Of a stretch of DNA of 64,000 nucleotides, positions 18,015 through 27,345 are shown piece after piece. Below the pieces are notes generated by a model that ran no database searches, was not told the origin of the DNA, and saw only the letters and a program-made list of their open reading frames with translations. Source of the DNA: an uncultured Thalassotalea sp. (GTDB taxonomy: Bacteria > Pseudomonadota > Gammaproteobacteria > Enterobacterales > Alteromonadaceae); NCBI GenBank assembly GCA_947492575.1, contig CANLNK010000004.1, forward strand, positions 124,001 to 188,000. Direction: 5' to 3'. A program made the position numbers and the translations under genes. Each line of letters begins with the position of its first letter. The first letter of the stretch is position 1.

Positions 18015-19175
18015 ATGAATATAGAAGTTAACATCACAGAATTAAAAGTTGGACATTATGTTGTTGGCATCGCCAATCAAGAAAACAACTTCTCGTTAAC
18101 GTCATCAAGCCATATAAAAAATCAATCAATCATCGAAATGCTTGAATCAAAGGGCGTTAAAACTGTACTAATCGATCCGAATAAGACAATAGTGCAAGCT
18201 GCAGCTTCATCATCCTCCAAGTCACGAGACGACCTTACGAAGGGTATTAAGAAAGCTCAAGCGGTTTTCGAACAATCTAAAGTAATTCAACAAAAGGTGT
18301 TTAGTGATGCCTTAAATGGGGTGGAAATAGATCTCGAGCCAATTGTTGATATTACCAACCAAACCATAGATACCGTTTTTGATGCACCAGATGCGATTGC
18401 CTGTGTGATCAATATTCGGGAAAAAGACGCATATTTATTGGAACATTCAATTGCAGTTAGCGTTTATATATCCTTGTTCGCCCGTCATATGGCCCTACCA
18501 AAACACATTATTGAACAGCTAGCTATTGGTGCCTTTCTTCATGATGTCGGCAAAATAATGATCCCTGACAAAATTTTGAATAAGCCTGGCCGTTTGACTG
18601 ATGAGGAATTTGAGGTGATGAAATCACATGCTGCCCATTCAATTGATATCATCAAAAAAACACCTGATATATCAACAACAAGCCTTGAAGTGGCTGCGTT
18701 ACATCATGAAAAAATCAACGGTTATGGCTATCCCAATAAGGTCAAAGGTGATGATATTTCTCTATATGGAAGAATGATTGCCATCTGCGACATTTTCGAT
18801 GCGCTAACAGCTAACAGAGTCTACAAAGACGGTTTTACCCACCATAAAGCATTCGTAATATTGAGAGAGCTCGTTAAAGACAATCACCTAGATAATAAAC
18901 TAGTCGAGGAGTTTATCCGCTGTATTGGCGCCTTCCCTGTTGGCTCGTTGGTGAAACTGCACTCTAACAAGCTTGCTATTGTAGACAAGCCAAATAGCGA
19001 CGATCCGACCAAACCTTCAGTTCGCTCTTTCTACAACGTAAAACATAAACATTTTGTTGAAACAAGAGATATTGATTTAAGTAAATCTGAAGACTTTATC
19101 GAAAAAGCCGTTCGAGCTGATGATTTTGACTTAGACATTAAGAAAATCACTGAACTGCTTTTAATGGCTGGCTAA
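18015..19175 (+). CDS. DUF3391 / HD-GYP domain c-di-GMP phosphodiesterase
   Basis: About 386 residues from the ATG at 18015 (MNIEVNITELKVGHYVVGI, the usual DUF3391 beginning); a start at 17976 would add 13 basic residues, and neither has a clear ribosome-binding site. The HD-GYP core holds HSIAVSVYISLFARHM, FLHDVGKIMIPDKIL (metal-binding HD), HAAHSIDII and HHEKINGYGYPNKVKGDDIS, where the HHE...GYP motif matches active enzymes, then AICDIFDALTANRVYK. It degrades c-di-GMP in the cytoplasm. Monocistronic, with a terminator downstream. Confidence 0.92.
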   Translation: MNIEVNITELKVGHYVVGIANQENNFSLTSSSHIKNQSIIEMLESKGVKTVLIDPNKTIVQAAASSSSKSRDDLTKGIKKAQAVFEQSKVIQQKVFSDALNGVEIDLEPIVDITNQTIDTVFDAPDAIACVINIREKDAYLLEHSIAVSVYISLFARHMALPKHIIEQLAIGAFLHDVGKIMIPDKILNKPGRLTDEEFEVMKSHAAHSIDIIKKTPDISTTSLEVAALHHEKINGYGYPNKVKGDDISLYGRMIAICDIFDALTANRVYKDGFTHHKAFVILRELVKDNHLDNKLVEEFIRCIGAFPVGSLVKLHSNKLAIVDKPNSDDPTKPSVRSFYNVKHKHFVETRDIDLSKSEDFIEKAVRADDFDLDIKKITELLLMAG

Positions 19176-19206
19176 AACGTGTTAGCTAAGGTTAAAAATG
19201 CTACAA

Positions 19207-19232
19207 AAAAGCCCCACTATTGTGGGGCTTTT
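19207..19232. terminator. Bidirectional intrinsic terminator
   Basis: An 11-bp perfect stem AAAAGCCCCAC / GTGGGGCTTTT with TATT loop, between the convergent HD-GYP gene and the TonB receptor gene. Confidence 0.92.
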
Positions 19233-19250
19233 ACTATCAAGGTTAAAGCG

Positions 19251-21926
19251 TTAGAACTCGATTGCAATACGCGCATACAGTTGACGACCACGAGGGTCAT
19301 GCACTTTTGAGTCAAACCCTGCATTAGTAAATACTTGCGGCGGCTCTTCATCAGTTATATTGATACCACCTAAGGTAAGAATATAGCTCGCATCAGTATC
19401 TAACATAGCGCCCAAGTTCATGTTGTATTGAAAATCTACAGTAACAATACTATCGATTTCTTTGAAGCCCGACGTACAAGCTGGCGAGAACGTACTACCG
19501 TCTGCACAATTTTGATCGTCTTCATAACTATCAATATAACGAGCGAACAAGTTAGCTGAGTGATTATCTGAACTCCAGTTTAAACCAAGGTTCAAACGCA
19601 GCTGTGGCGTAGACACCCCAATGTTTGAGAAGTTTCTTAACCCAACGCCATCAATATCACCTGCCTGCGGGTCATCTAAGTCATAAGCCAAGATATACGT
19701 TGCATTTAGGCTTGGTGTAAACTGGCCAATATCAGTGTCGATCTTGTAGCTACTCACAATATCTAAGCCAGACGTCTCCAATGAACTTGCATTAACATAC
19801 GTGGTGTTAACCTGCAGTAATGGGCCTGTTAGTGGGTCACCTGCACGAACAACACGGTCAGGGTCTTGCGGGTTCGCATTAAGGATAGCTTGGAAATTCT
19901 CCTGAATAATTAAGTCAGTAAAATCAAAGCTCCAATAGTCCACTTCGATCGATAGGTCATCGACTGGTTCTAATGAGAAACCAAGGTTATAAGCCGTTGA
20001 CTCTTCTGGCTCTAGCTCTTCGTTACCAGAAGCTCTTACCGCAGCAAACGCTGCAGAGCCCGTTAACGGGTCTACCATCTGATTCAGGCTAGTCGCACCG
20101 CCATCACGCTGGAATATTGATGGTGCGCGGAAAGACGTTGATACCGATCCACGTAGCGAGAAATTCTCAGTAACACGCCAAGACGCCGCCAGTTTCGGGT
20201 CAATTGTATCCCCTGTGCTCCCGCCGTAATCCTCATAACGCAGCGCTACTTGAACATCTAGGTCTTCAGACAAAGGCAATGCAATCTCAGCAAACGCTGC
20301 CACAACATCTTGCTCGCCGTAAACATCAGGGTTACCGATGACGAACGAGAATCGGTCTTGATTTGATAATGCATCATAGTCTTGTTTTAAATCTTGATAA
20401 CGATATTGAGCACCAATCGCGATGGCAGCGGCACCTGCGTCCATGTCAAATAAATCAAAAGAAACAAAACCTTCAACAACTTCTAAATTCGACTCTGAAT
20501 CAATTTCTTGTCTACCCGTAAATGAATCGATAACATTTTGTGAGTTTGGCAATACAGTATAAGAGGTTGCAAATGGGTTGAAATATTCACATGGACCTAC
20601 ACCTGCTGTCCCAGTAAATGGATCACAACCTTGCCCACCAAAACCATAAAGTGCGTTTTGGAATTCCTGCGCCAATGTATCATTAACCGTAAATAAAAAG
20701 TTATTATTAGCAGCGGTATAACTGATTTCCCAGAAACCACTGTCCAGTTCTCCCGTTAACATAGTCGCAATACGAATCGTATCCGATTCAGTATTCGCTG
20801 GATCGCCCTCTCCGCCATTACCAATCGCACGCCCGAAGAAAGAAACCGGAGTGCCAAACACGTTGCTTGGGTGGTCAGCAGGAACAGTAGGGAAAGTTAA
20901 TATTGGAAATGAAGGCGAACCACCGCGCTCTGCTCGGTTACGAGCGTAGCTAACTTCTGTTGTCCACCTTAACTCATCTGAAAAATCTTTCGTCGCTTTG
21001 AAATAAGACGATACACGCGTTTCATCTGGAACATATGAATAAGTGTCACCAAAGTCAAATCCACAGAAGCCAATTTCTAAGCCGGGAACAGTACCTGAAG
21101 GTGCTAGCAACGTTGGATAGCCCCCAAACTCTGAACAACCTGTAGGATCAATAAAAGGTGTTGCCCCTAAAAAGAACGAACCAGGATTACCTAGCGAGCT
21201 TGTATCATCTTGCGTTCGGCTTAAGCGACGATCAGAAATAAACATTGGTGAGCGGTTGGTATAGCTTATCGCTGCCATTAAGCTACTATCTTCTCCAACC
21301 GTGCCCCAAAGGCCTTGAATAACGTACTCTTTGTTATCACCGTATTTACCATCTTGATATTCGGCGGTTATTTTTGTGCCCTCGTAGTCATTTTTAGTGA
21401 TGAAGTTCACCACACCTGCAACCGCGTCAGAACCATAAAGCGCTGACGCGCCATCTTTGACAATCTCCATCCGGCCGATGGCTATCATAGGCACAAGAGA
21501 ACTCGTATCGACAAAATTCACCCCGCCATTATTAGGCTGAGCGTTGACCACTTGTCGTTTGTTATTAAGCAATACCAAGGTAGAGGCAACACCTAAGCCG
21601 CGAAGGTTCATGTTTGATGTACCTGCCGTCGCGTTTTGGGTAAACGCATCTGGCGTGTTTTCGGCACCTGTATTGATGGTAAGCGTTTGCGTGATGTCAC
21701 TGATATTTTTAGCACCTAGCGCGTCAATAGCGACACTATCGACGATTGCTAACGGCGAAGGTGATTCAAAGTTCTCACTTCTCCTAACATAACTACCTGT
21801 TACAAGTATTAACTCTACTTCCTGTTCGCCTTCCCCAACTTCTTCTTGCGCATACAATGCTTGAGGCGACAAAAAGCTTGCCGCTATTACCGCACTGAGG
21901 GCATTTAATCGTTTATTTAAAAGCAT
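19251..21926 (-). CDS. TonB-dependent receptor
   Basis: Outer-membrane active transporter, 891 residues. Signal peptide to about residue 26 (ending ALYAQE), a TonB-box-like stretch (VELILVTGSYVRRS), a plug domain (about 50-180) with LRGLGVASTLVLLNNKRQVV and IEIVKDG-type MEIVKDGASALYGSDAVAGVVNF, and a barrel ending in RQLYARIAIEF. The plug belongs to the group with the N-P-rich loop NAQPNNGGVNFVDTSSLVP, common in marine Alteromonadales. No STN domain, so no transcriptional signalling is expected. Substrate unknown; no transporter or enzyme gene adjoins it. Confidence 0.92.
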   Translation of the reverse strand: MLLNKRLNALSAVIAASFLSPQALYAQEEVGEGEQEVELILVTGSYVRRSENFESPSPLAIVDSVAIDALGAKNISDITQTLTINTGAENTPDAFTQNATAGTSNMNLRGLGVASTLVLLNNKRQVVNAQPNNGGVNFVDTSSLVPMIAIGRMEIVKDGASALYGSDAVAGVVNFITKNDYEGTKITAEYQDGKYGDNKEYVIQGLWGTVGEDSSLMAAISYTNRSPMFISDRRLSRTQDDTSSLGNPGSFFLGATPFIDPTGCSEFGGYPTLLAPSGTVPGLEIGFCGFDFGDTYSYVPDETRVSSYFKATKDFSDELRWTTEVSYARNRAERGGSPSFPILTFPTVPADHPSNVFGTPVSFFGRAIGNGGEGDPANTESDTIRIATMLTGELDSGFWEISYTAANNNFLFTVNDTLAQEFQNALYGFGGQGCDPFTGTAGVGPCEYFNPFATSYTVLPNSQNVIDSFTGRQEIDSESNLEVVEGFVSFDLFDMDAGAAAIAIGAQYRYQDLKQDYDALSNQDRFSFVIGNPDVYGEQDVVAAFAEIALPLSEDLDVQVALRYEDYGGSTGDTIDPKLAASWRVTENFSLRGSVSTSFRAPSIFQRDGGATSLNQMVDPLTGSAAFAAVRASGNEELEPEESTAYNLGFSLEPVDDLSIEVDYWSFDFTDLIIQENFQAILNANPQDPDRVVRAGDPLTGPLLQVNTTYVNASSLETSGLDIVSSYKIDTDIGQFTPSLNATYILAYDLDDPQAGDIDGVGLRNFSNIGVSTPQLRLNLGLNWSSDNHSANLFARYIDSYEDDQNCADGSTFSPACTSGFKEIDSIVTVDFQYNMNLGAMLDTDASYILTLGGINITDEEPPQVFTNAGFDSKVHDPRGRQLYARIAIEF

Positions 21927-22585
21927 ATAGACACCTGTTGTTTTTTGTTATTTTCAACTGAAGCACGTTTCTTATTATTAATATTACAAGCACTTAGTTG
22001 ATTAAAATATATGCAGAGATAGCGATTAGGTCAAACAATGAACACTGCGAAAGTCTTCATAGATCTATGATTTTTCTTAAGTATTTATTCTATTTTAGGT
22101 GAATATGAGAACCTTTGAGTGTTACTTTCCAATCAACTTAGAATAAATTTTCATCGTGAACAAAATTGCTAAGCCATTGAGTATTAAAGGAGATGTGAGA
22201 AGAATTGAGAGTTTTCTAAATTTCCAATTTGTCCTATGAGCGTGATCAGAAAAACGGACCGCAAAGTAAATATAAATAAATTATATTTATTTTAATTATT
22301 CATTATTTTTATCTAGAAATTGATACCCAATTAAATCAATGGCTAGAAAGAAATAACAAAGACGATTAAAAGCCATTACTCTAAATTCATGAGACGAATT
22401 TAGCGTTATAAATGAAGGTTATAAAGTTAGCAATAAAATTGGCTTTTAATTTGAAATAAGCGCAAACAAACAAAAACGCTATCGCTTTCACCATGCTAGA
22501 TAGTTTCATCTCGCGGGCAGCAGTTAAAGAATTGGTCACCAGATTCTCAACATTATGCAGAGAATTGGTAACCAGAAAGGTCCTG
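21927..22585. other. Long AT-rich intergenic region between minE and a TonB receptor
   Basis: Serves as the upstream region of the receptor gene (-) and as the downstream region of minE (-). No open frame, tRNA or terminator is seen. The only structure noted is a 16-base direct repeat near the minE end (22528-22576). Confidence 0.5.
22528..22576. repeat. Pair of 16-base direct repeats downstream of minE
   Basis: AGAATTGGTCACCAGA (22528-22543) and AGAATTGGTAACCAGA (22561-22576) differ at one base and are 33 bp apart start to start. Each centre (GGTCACC, GGTAACC) is palindromic. Function unknown. Confidence 0.5.
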
Positions 22586-22846
22586 TTAGCCTTTTTCAGG
22601 TAACGTCACATTTAGCTCGAGCACTGCAAGATCATCATCTTTTTGTTCAAGTTGAACAGATACCTGTTCAGCGTTGATACTCGGTACATATTTGCTGATA
22701 ACTTCAATAATATCGCGCTTCATTTGTGGCAAGTAATCTGGACCAGAGCGGGCATTGCGCTCGTGAGCTACAATTATCTGAAGTCGCTCTTTTGCGAGTG
22801 ATGCCGAAGTCTTTTTCGACGAGCGAAAGTAATCAAGTAACGCCAT
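22586..22846 (-). CDS. minE: Cell division topological specificity factor MinE
   Basis: 86 residues, usual length. N-terminal membrane-targeting helix [10 protein letters not shown], MinD-interacting segment [16 protein letters not shown], and C-terminal dimerisation domain ([16 protein letters not shown]...VSVQLEQ). It drives MinD oscillation so that FtsZ rings form only at midcell. Third in the minCDE operon, 3 bases after minD. Confidence 0.97.
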   Translation of the reverse strand: MALLDYFRSSKKTSASLAKERLQIIVAHERNARSGPDYLPQMKRDIIEVISKYVPSINAEQVSVQLEQKDDDLAVLELNVTLPEKG

Positions 22847-22849
22847 GTG

Positions 22850-23656
22850 TTAACTCCCAAAAATACGGTTTAATAATCCCTTCTTCTTCGCTGTTAAAAA
22901 GCGAAAATCTACTTTTTCACCCAATAATCGCTCAACGGCATCAATGTATGCTTGGCCAGCATCACTTTGCTCGTCCATAATCACTGGTTGGCCCGCATTA
23001 GATGCGCTGAGTACAGCTTTCGATTCAGGGATAACGCCGATAAGATCTATGGCAAGAATTTCTTTAACATCGTCGACACTTAACATCTCACCCATATCTA
23101 CTCGCTCAGGGTTGTATCGAGTCAGTAATAAATGCTCAGGGATGCTACTACCTTCTTCAGCGTGACGTGACTTACTTTGCAAAATGCCTAAGATACGATC
23201 TGAATCGCGAACAGATGACACCTCTGGGTTAGTAACAACAATCGCTTCATCGGCAAAGTAAAGTGCCATTTGAGCGCCGGCTTCAATACCCGCTGGTGAA
23301 TCACACAGGATGTAATCGAAGTCTTTAGCTAATTCTTCTAATACCTTACCTACACCTTCTTTAGTCAGTGCATCTTTGTCACGTGTTTGCGAGGCTGGCA
23401 GAATATAGAGGTTATCAATACGCTTATCTTTAATAAGTGCTTGATTGAGGTTTGCCTCACCGTTAATAACATTAACAAAGTCGTATACGACTCGACGTTC
23501 TACACCCATAATCAAATCTAGGTTTCGAAGGCCAATATCAAAATCGAGAATAACGGTTTTCTTACCTTTTAACGCTAAACCAGTACCGATAGCAGCACTT
23601 GATGTCGTTTTACCAACACCACCTTTACCTGATGTCACTACAATAATTTTTGCCAT
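22850..23656 (-). CDS. minD: Septum site-determining ATPase MinD
   Basis: 268 residues. Deviant Walker A GKGGVGKTTSSAAIG at residue 10, switch regions LDFDIGLRNLDLIMG and CDSPAGIE, and the C-terminal amphipathic membrane-targeting helix KKKGLLNRIFGS. Membrane-bound when ATP-loaded, recruits MinC and is released by MinE. Middle gene of minCDE. Confidence 0.98.
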   Translation of the reverse strand: MAKIIVVTSGKGGVGKTTSSAAIGTGLALKGKKTVILDFDIGLRNLDLIMGVERRVVYDFVNVINGEANLNQALIKDKRIDNLYILPASQTRDKDALTKEGVGKVLEELAKDFDYILCDSPAGIEAGAQMALYFADEAIVVTNPEVSSVRDSDRILGILQSKSRHAEEGSSIPEHLLLTRYNPERVDMGEMLSVDDVKEILAIDLIGVIPESKAVLSASNAGQPVIMDEQSDAGQAYIDAVERLLGEKVDFRFLTAKKKGLLNRIFGS

Positions 23657-23668
23657 ACAGCTTTTCCT

Positions 23669-24409
23669 TTATTTTAAATCTTCAACGGTTAACTGATCTT
23701 CAAGCAATTTGACGCGTGCAGCTTTTGCCCATGCTTTTTCTTGAAGTGAATCACTTAACCAATAATTCCCATTGATGGAGACGAGTTCAGCCTGCAAATT
23801 ACTACAGTAAATTTGTGCGTTTTTATTACCGTTTGCACCAGCTATCGCGCGTCCTCGTAATGTGCCGTAAATATGAATATTGCCATCTGCAATAACTTCA
23901 GCGCCTGCGCTAACGGCACCTTTAATAATTAAGTCAGTATCTTTAGCATAAATTTGCTGGCCAGAGCGAATCGTGTTTTCAACAATTTTGGCGGGTCGAA
24001 ATACCGGCTTTTCTACCGTTTTTTCTATTGTCTTCTCTTCGATCTTTTCACCAACTGCTGGTTCTGTGTTTTCTGGCGCTTTCGCGCTCGATAGTGGTTT
24101 ACTATTGCCTTGGCTAACAACAGCGAGCCCTGCATCTTTCGCTGCTTGCTTTTGCGTTTTGGTACCGCCACTAATGCCTATGAAAATGAAATCGTGTTGC
24201 TCTACAACAGCGCGGATTGCGGAAAAATCGATAATACTCTCAGCGAGAGCGTCAATATTAATAATTAACGGGGCACGATGAAAAAATCCGGGGGCTTGTT
24301 CAACTTTGGCTTTTAACCAATCTGATAATTTACTTAAGTCATACTCTGTCATCTGCAATGCAGACAAGGTAAATAAGCTACCTTTGAGCTCAAACTCAGC
24401 TTGCGACAT
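23669..24409 (-). CDS. minC: Septum site-determining protein MinC
   Basis: 246 residues: an N-terminal FtsZ-antagonising domain (about 5-100), a Glu/Lys/Pro-rich linker (about 115-135, repeats of EKT/EKP), and the C-terminal beta-helix domain binding MinD (RSGQQIYAKDTDLIIKGAVSAGAEVIADGNIHIYGTLRGRAIAG). First gene of minCDE, 12 bases before minD. Confidence 0.97.
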   Translation of the reverse strand: MSQAEFELKGSLFTLSALQMTEYDLSKLSDWLKAKVEQAPGFFHRAPLIINIDALAESIIDFSAIRAVVEQHDFIFIGISGGTKTQKQAAKDAGLAVVSQGNSKPLSSAKAPENTEPAVGEKIEEKTIEKTVEKPVFRPAKIVENTIRSGQQIYAKDTDLIIKGAVSAGAEVIADGNIHIYGTLRGRAIAGANGNKNAQIYCSNLQAELVSINGNYWLSDSLQEKAWAKAARVKLLEDQLTVEDLK

Positions 24410-24633
24410 AAACTAGGATACTCCAACTACTACAACCAGATGTCATCACTGATCTGAACGAATGCCCGAAGTGGGCTTGTGAGCGAGTGATGGTAAAGCG
24501 AGAGATCACCGATGGCAAGCAGAAATGATGAATTCAGGAAGAGGTTTGACGAGCTTTGCTCGTTTAAGCTCATTTATCACTTAAAAGTATGATAAACAAA
24601 CGAAAAAAGGTGCCTTTTTAACCAAAAAAGTAA

Positions 24634-24755
24634 AAAGGGTAACAACCAAAGTGGCTATTACCCTTATCCGAAAAACGAAACTAGGTCACTATGTTATTCA
24701 AAGCGGATAAATCGTTATCCGGCACTATATTGAGAGAGCCTATCTTTAAACCAAT
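24634..24755 (-). repeat. Possible degenerate copy A of the terminator-bearing repeat
   Basis: Besides the GGGTAA...TTACCC hairpin it keeps CCGGCACTATATTGA (24719-24733), comparable to the CAGACACCATATTGA block of the identical copies, but the spacing is longer and an extra CGGATAA-ATCG-TTATCCG hairpin (24704-24721) is present. The rest of the 480-base gap (24410-24892) holds nothing else I can identify. Confidence 0.35.
24636..24666 (-). terminator. Intrinsic terminator downstream of putP (hairpin of possible repeat copy A)
   Basis: Minus strand: stem AAGGGTAATAGCC / GGTTGTTACCCTT (13 pairs including G-T wobbles), loop of five bases, followed by TTTTT-AC-TTTTTT. It lies about 230 bases after the putP stop, with minC beyond it. 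The stem resembles that of the 109-bp repeats at 49420 and 51681. Confidence 0.65.
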
Positions 24756-24892
24756 TTATAGCCATGCTTTCAGTTTAAACGTACTCGGCTAAGCAAAAGC
24801 AATAGTGATTAATCAAATCCAAAAACAACGTAGCCCATCTTACTTGTTACATATACTTGGTTGACCAATAACCGTATATGCCAGATTTGTAG

Positions 24893-26383
24893 TTATGTTT
24901 TGTGCTTAGCTTCGACCTGTGCAAATTTAATTGCCATCGAGCTTGAGACGCCTAAAGTAGACTTACTGACAATAACAATCGCTAACGTACTTGCAATAAA
25001 GCCTGGGACGATTTCATAAATAGTTGAACTTAGCGATTCACCACCAACAGTAATAGGAGCATATATCCAAAATAATACTGTTGCAGCCCCCGTAACCATG
25101 CCAGCAAGCGCGCCGTTTCTATTGATTTTCCGCCAAAAAAGGCTAAGAATCACGAGTGGACCAAATGCCGCTCCAAAGCCAGCCCAAGCATTACTCACTA
25201 AGTTTAAAATTGAGCTATTACGGTCGGATGCCAAGAGGATAGCAACTAAGGCAACAATGAAAACAGAAATTCTGCCAACAATCACTAAGTGCTGTTCACT
25301 GGCTTCTTTGTTAAAGAAGGTTTGATAAAAATCGCCAGTTAGTGAACTTGAGGTAACCAACAATTGCGACGAGATCGTACTCATAATAGCGGCCAGAATT
25401 GCAGCCAACAAAAAGCCTGAAATCAGAGGATCAAATAGTACTTGTGAAAGTAAAATAAAGATGGTTTCAGGGTCATTGAGTGATACCCCCGAATTCTTAA
25501 CATACGCAATGCCGGAAAATCCTGTAGCCATAGCACCGCATATGGCTACAATCATCCAAGTCATACCAATGCGGCGCGCTACAGGCAGGTCATCTGTAGA
25601 GCGAATTGCCATAAACCGAACTATTATATGAGGTTGACCAAAATAGCCTAGCCCCCATGACAGTGCAGAAATGATGCCGATAGCACCTAAACCACCAAAC
25701 ATATTTAATAAGTCTGGATTAACTTCTTTGATGGAGGTATGCATGTTCGCTACACCACCGACGTTATTAATCACAACCAAAGGCACTAAAACTAAAGCGA
25801 TAAACATGATACAACCTTGTACAAAATCAGTTAAGCTTACGGCTAAGAATCCCCCGAACAGTGTGTATGCAACAACAACACCTGCAGTAACATACAATCC
25901 CAATTCATAGCTAAAACCAAATGAGCTCTCAAACAACTTACCGCCAGCGACAATGCCTGAGGACGTATACAAGGTAAAAAAGACGATAATAACAATTGAA
26001 GACGTCAGCCTTAGCACTCTAGAGCTATCTTCAAATCGATTTTCAAAAAAGTCTGGCAGTGTAATCGAATCATTCGCTAGTTCAGTGTAGGTTCGAAGGC
26101 GAGGAGCGACTACAAGGTAGTTTAAGAATGAACCAATGATTAAACCTATTGCTATCCAAATACTGCTGATACCGGTGATATACATAGCACCTGGCAGCCC
26201 CATCAGCATCCAGCCACTCATATCTGAAGCCCCTGCAGACAATGCTGTCACTGAAGGGCTTAGGCTGCGCCCTCCAAGCATATAGCCCGAAACATCATTG
26301 GCCGTTTTACGATACGCGTAAACTCCAATACCAATCATTGCACAAAAGTACACCCCCAAAGATAAAATCGTATTAAATTCCAA
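24893..26383 (-). CDS. putP: Sodium/proline symporter PutP
   Basis: Inner-membrane Na+-coupled proline uptake protein of the SSS family, 496 residues with about 13 membrane helices. Family signatures: GYMLGGRSLSPSVTALSAGASDMSGWMLMGLPGA near the N-terminus, SITLPDFFENRF, GYFGQPHIIVRFMAIRS and AAIMSTISSQLLVTSSSLTGDFY. The alignment with PutP starts at a TTG codon (26383), preceded by GGTGGA at 6-7 bases; no ATG fits, so TTG is the likely start. No putA is visible here, so it may serve proline uptake for osmoprotection or nutrition. Confidence 0.93.
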   Translation of the reverse strand: MEFNTILSLGVYFCAMIGIGVYAYRKTANDVSGYMLGGRSLSPSVTALSAGASDMSGWMLMGLPGAMYITGISSIWIAIGLIIGSFLNYLVVAPRLRTYTELANDSITLPDFFENRFEDSSRVLRLTSSIVIIVFFTLYTSSGIVAGGKLFESSFGFSYELGLYVTAGVVVAYTLFGGFLAVSLTDFVQGCIMFIALVLVPLVVINNVGGVANMHTSIKEVNPDLLNMFGGLGAIGIISALSWGLGYFGQPHIIVRFMAIRSTDDLPVARRIGMTWMIVAICGAMATGFSGIAYVKNSGVSLNDPETIFILLSQVLFDPLISGFLLAAILAAIMSTISSQLLVTSSSLTGDFYQTFFNKEASEQHLVIVGRISVFIVALVAILLASDRNSSILNLVSNAWAGFGAAFGPLVILSLFWRKINRNGALAGMVTGAATVLFWIYAPITVGGESLSSTIYEIVPGFIASTLAIVIVSKSTLGVSSSMAIKFAQVEAKHKT

Positions 26384-26769
26384 AATAAATCCACCAACTT
26401 GTTTTTAGTATTTAGATATAACTATCTGTTCATAGGCTTAAAGAGTGTATTGCCACTTGAATCCATAAGTAATCATACGAAACCATGCAAAAAACAATTT
26501 AATAGCAACTTAAGACTTTAGTCTTTGGGGCATATCACGATTATCATGTAACATTTAGTTATGGGTAATCAGCAACCATTATTGGCAATCATACGAAGAT
26601 ATAACTTACGGCGATTGCACATATTTAGTACTGCTTTGTGATGAAGGCTCACTCATCAATGTTTAGAATGGATATTGAAGATTTGTTAAGAAGTAAATAA
26701 TTCATAATTTTTTATGGATTCTTAGCGTAAGAGACTCTTTATGCTATCTACATGATTTTGGAATTTTGA
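26384..26769. other. Divergent promoter region between putP and the ECF sigma gene
   Basis: 386 AT-rich bases without an open frame. It must hold promoters for putP (-) and the sigma/anti-sigma operon (+). No clear operator or repeat was found. Confidence 0.45.
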
Positions 26770-27345
26770 ATGCCAGTTAATAAACGGCCAAACAATAGAA
26801 TTTATGAAGCATTTCAGTCTTGCCGAGATGGGTTAGTACGATCAATTATGAAAATGAGCGTTCAACAACAAGACGTTGATGACATTTTGCAAGAAACGTT
26901 CATAAGAGTATTACGGTCTGATAAGCAGCAAGAAATCAAATCTCCGAAAGGCTACCTATTTGCTGTTTCGAGAAATTTGGTGTTAAAGAAACTCGTCGAG
27001 CAGAGTAAAGAGATACACTCTGAAATTGACGAAGCAATACAAGATCCAGATACTGAAAATACCGCCGAAACAGACTTATATCAAAAGGCTAAATTCCAGC
27101 GTTTCAATGATGTACTGAACACTCTTCCAGAGAAACATCGTCGGGCTATTTTGTTAAGAAAACTTTATTGTTTAACGCATAAAGAAATCGCCAAGAAAAT
27201 GGATATATCAGTAAGCTCTGTAGAAAAATATATTGCTAAAGGTTTAATGCAAATTAAGCAATCTCTTCACGCTCAAGGGTTTGATGATATTGCGACGACA
27301 CAACAGAAACAAAAGAATCAATCTAAAGACGAGCGTATGAAATGA
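26770..27345 (+). CDS. ECF-type RNA polymerase sigma factor, FecI-like
   Basis: 191 residues. Region 2 contains VDDILQETFIRVLRS and SPKGYLFAVSRNLVLKKL; region 4 contains LNTLPEKHRRAILLRKLYCLTHKEIAKKMDISVSSVEKYIAKGLMQIKQSL, the typical FecI-type helix-turn-helix. It should direct transcription of receptor genes on a signal relayed from the outer membrane. It overlaps the FecR-like gene by ATGA, so the two are translationally coupled. The receptor genes at 28506 and 31247 are the obvious targets. Confidence 0.93.
   Translation: MPVNKRPNNRIYEAFQSCRDGLVRSIMKMSVQQQDVDDILQETFIRVLRSDKQQEIKSPKGYLFAVSRNLVLKKLVEQSKEIHSEIDEAIQDPDTENTAETDLYQKAKFQRFNDVLNTLPEKHRRAILLRKLYCLTHKEIAKKMDISVSSVEKYIAKGLMQIKQSLHAQGFDDIATTQQKQKNQSKDERMK

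Noticed and set aside
23973-24281. 102-residue plus-strand open frame inside minC
   Set aside because: Antisense shadow of the MinC linker; low-complexity Ser/Phe translation.
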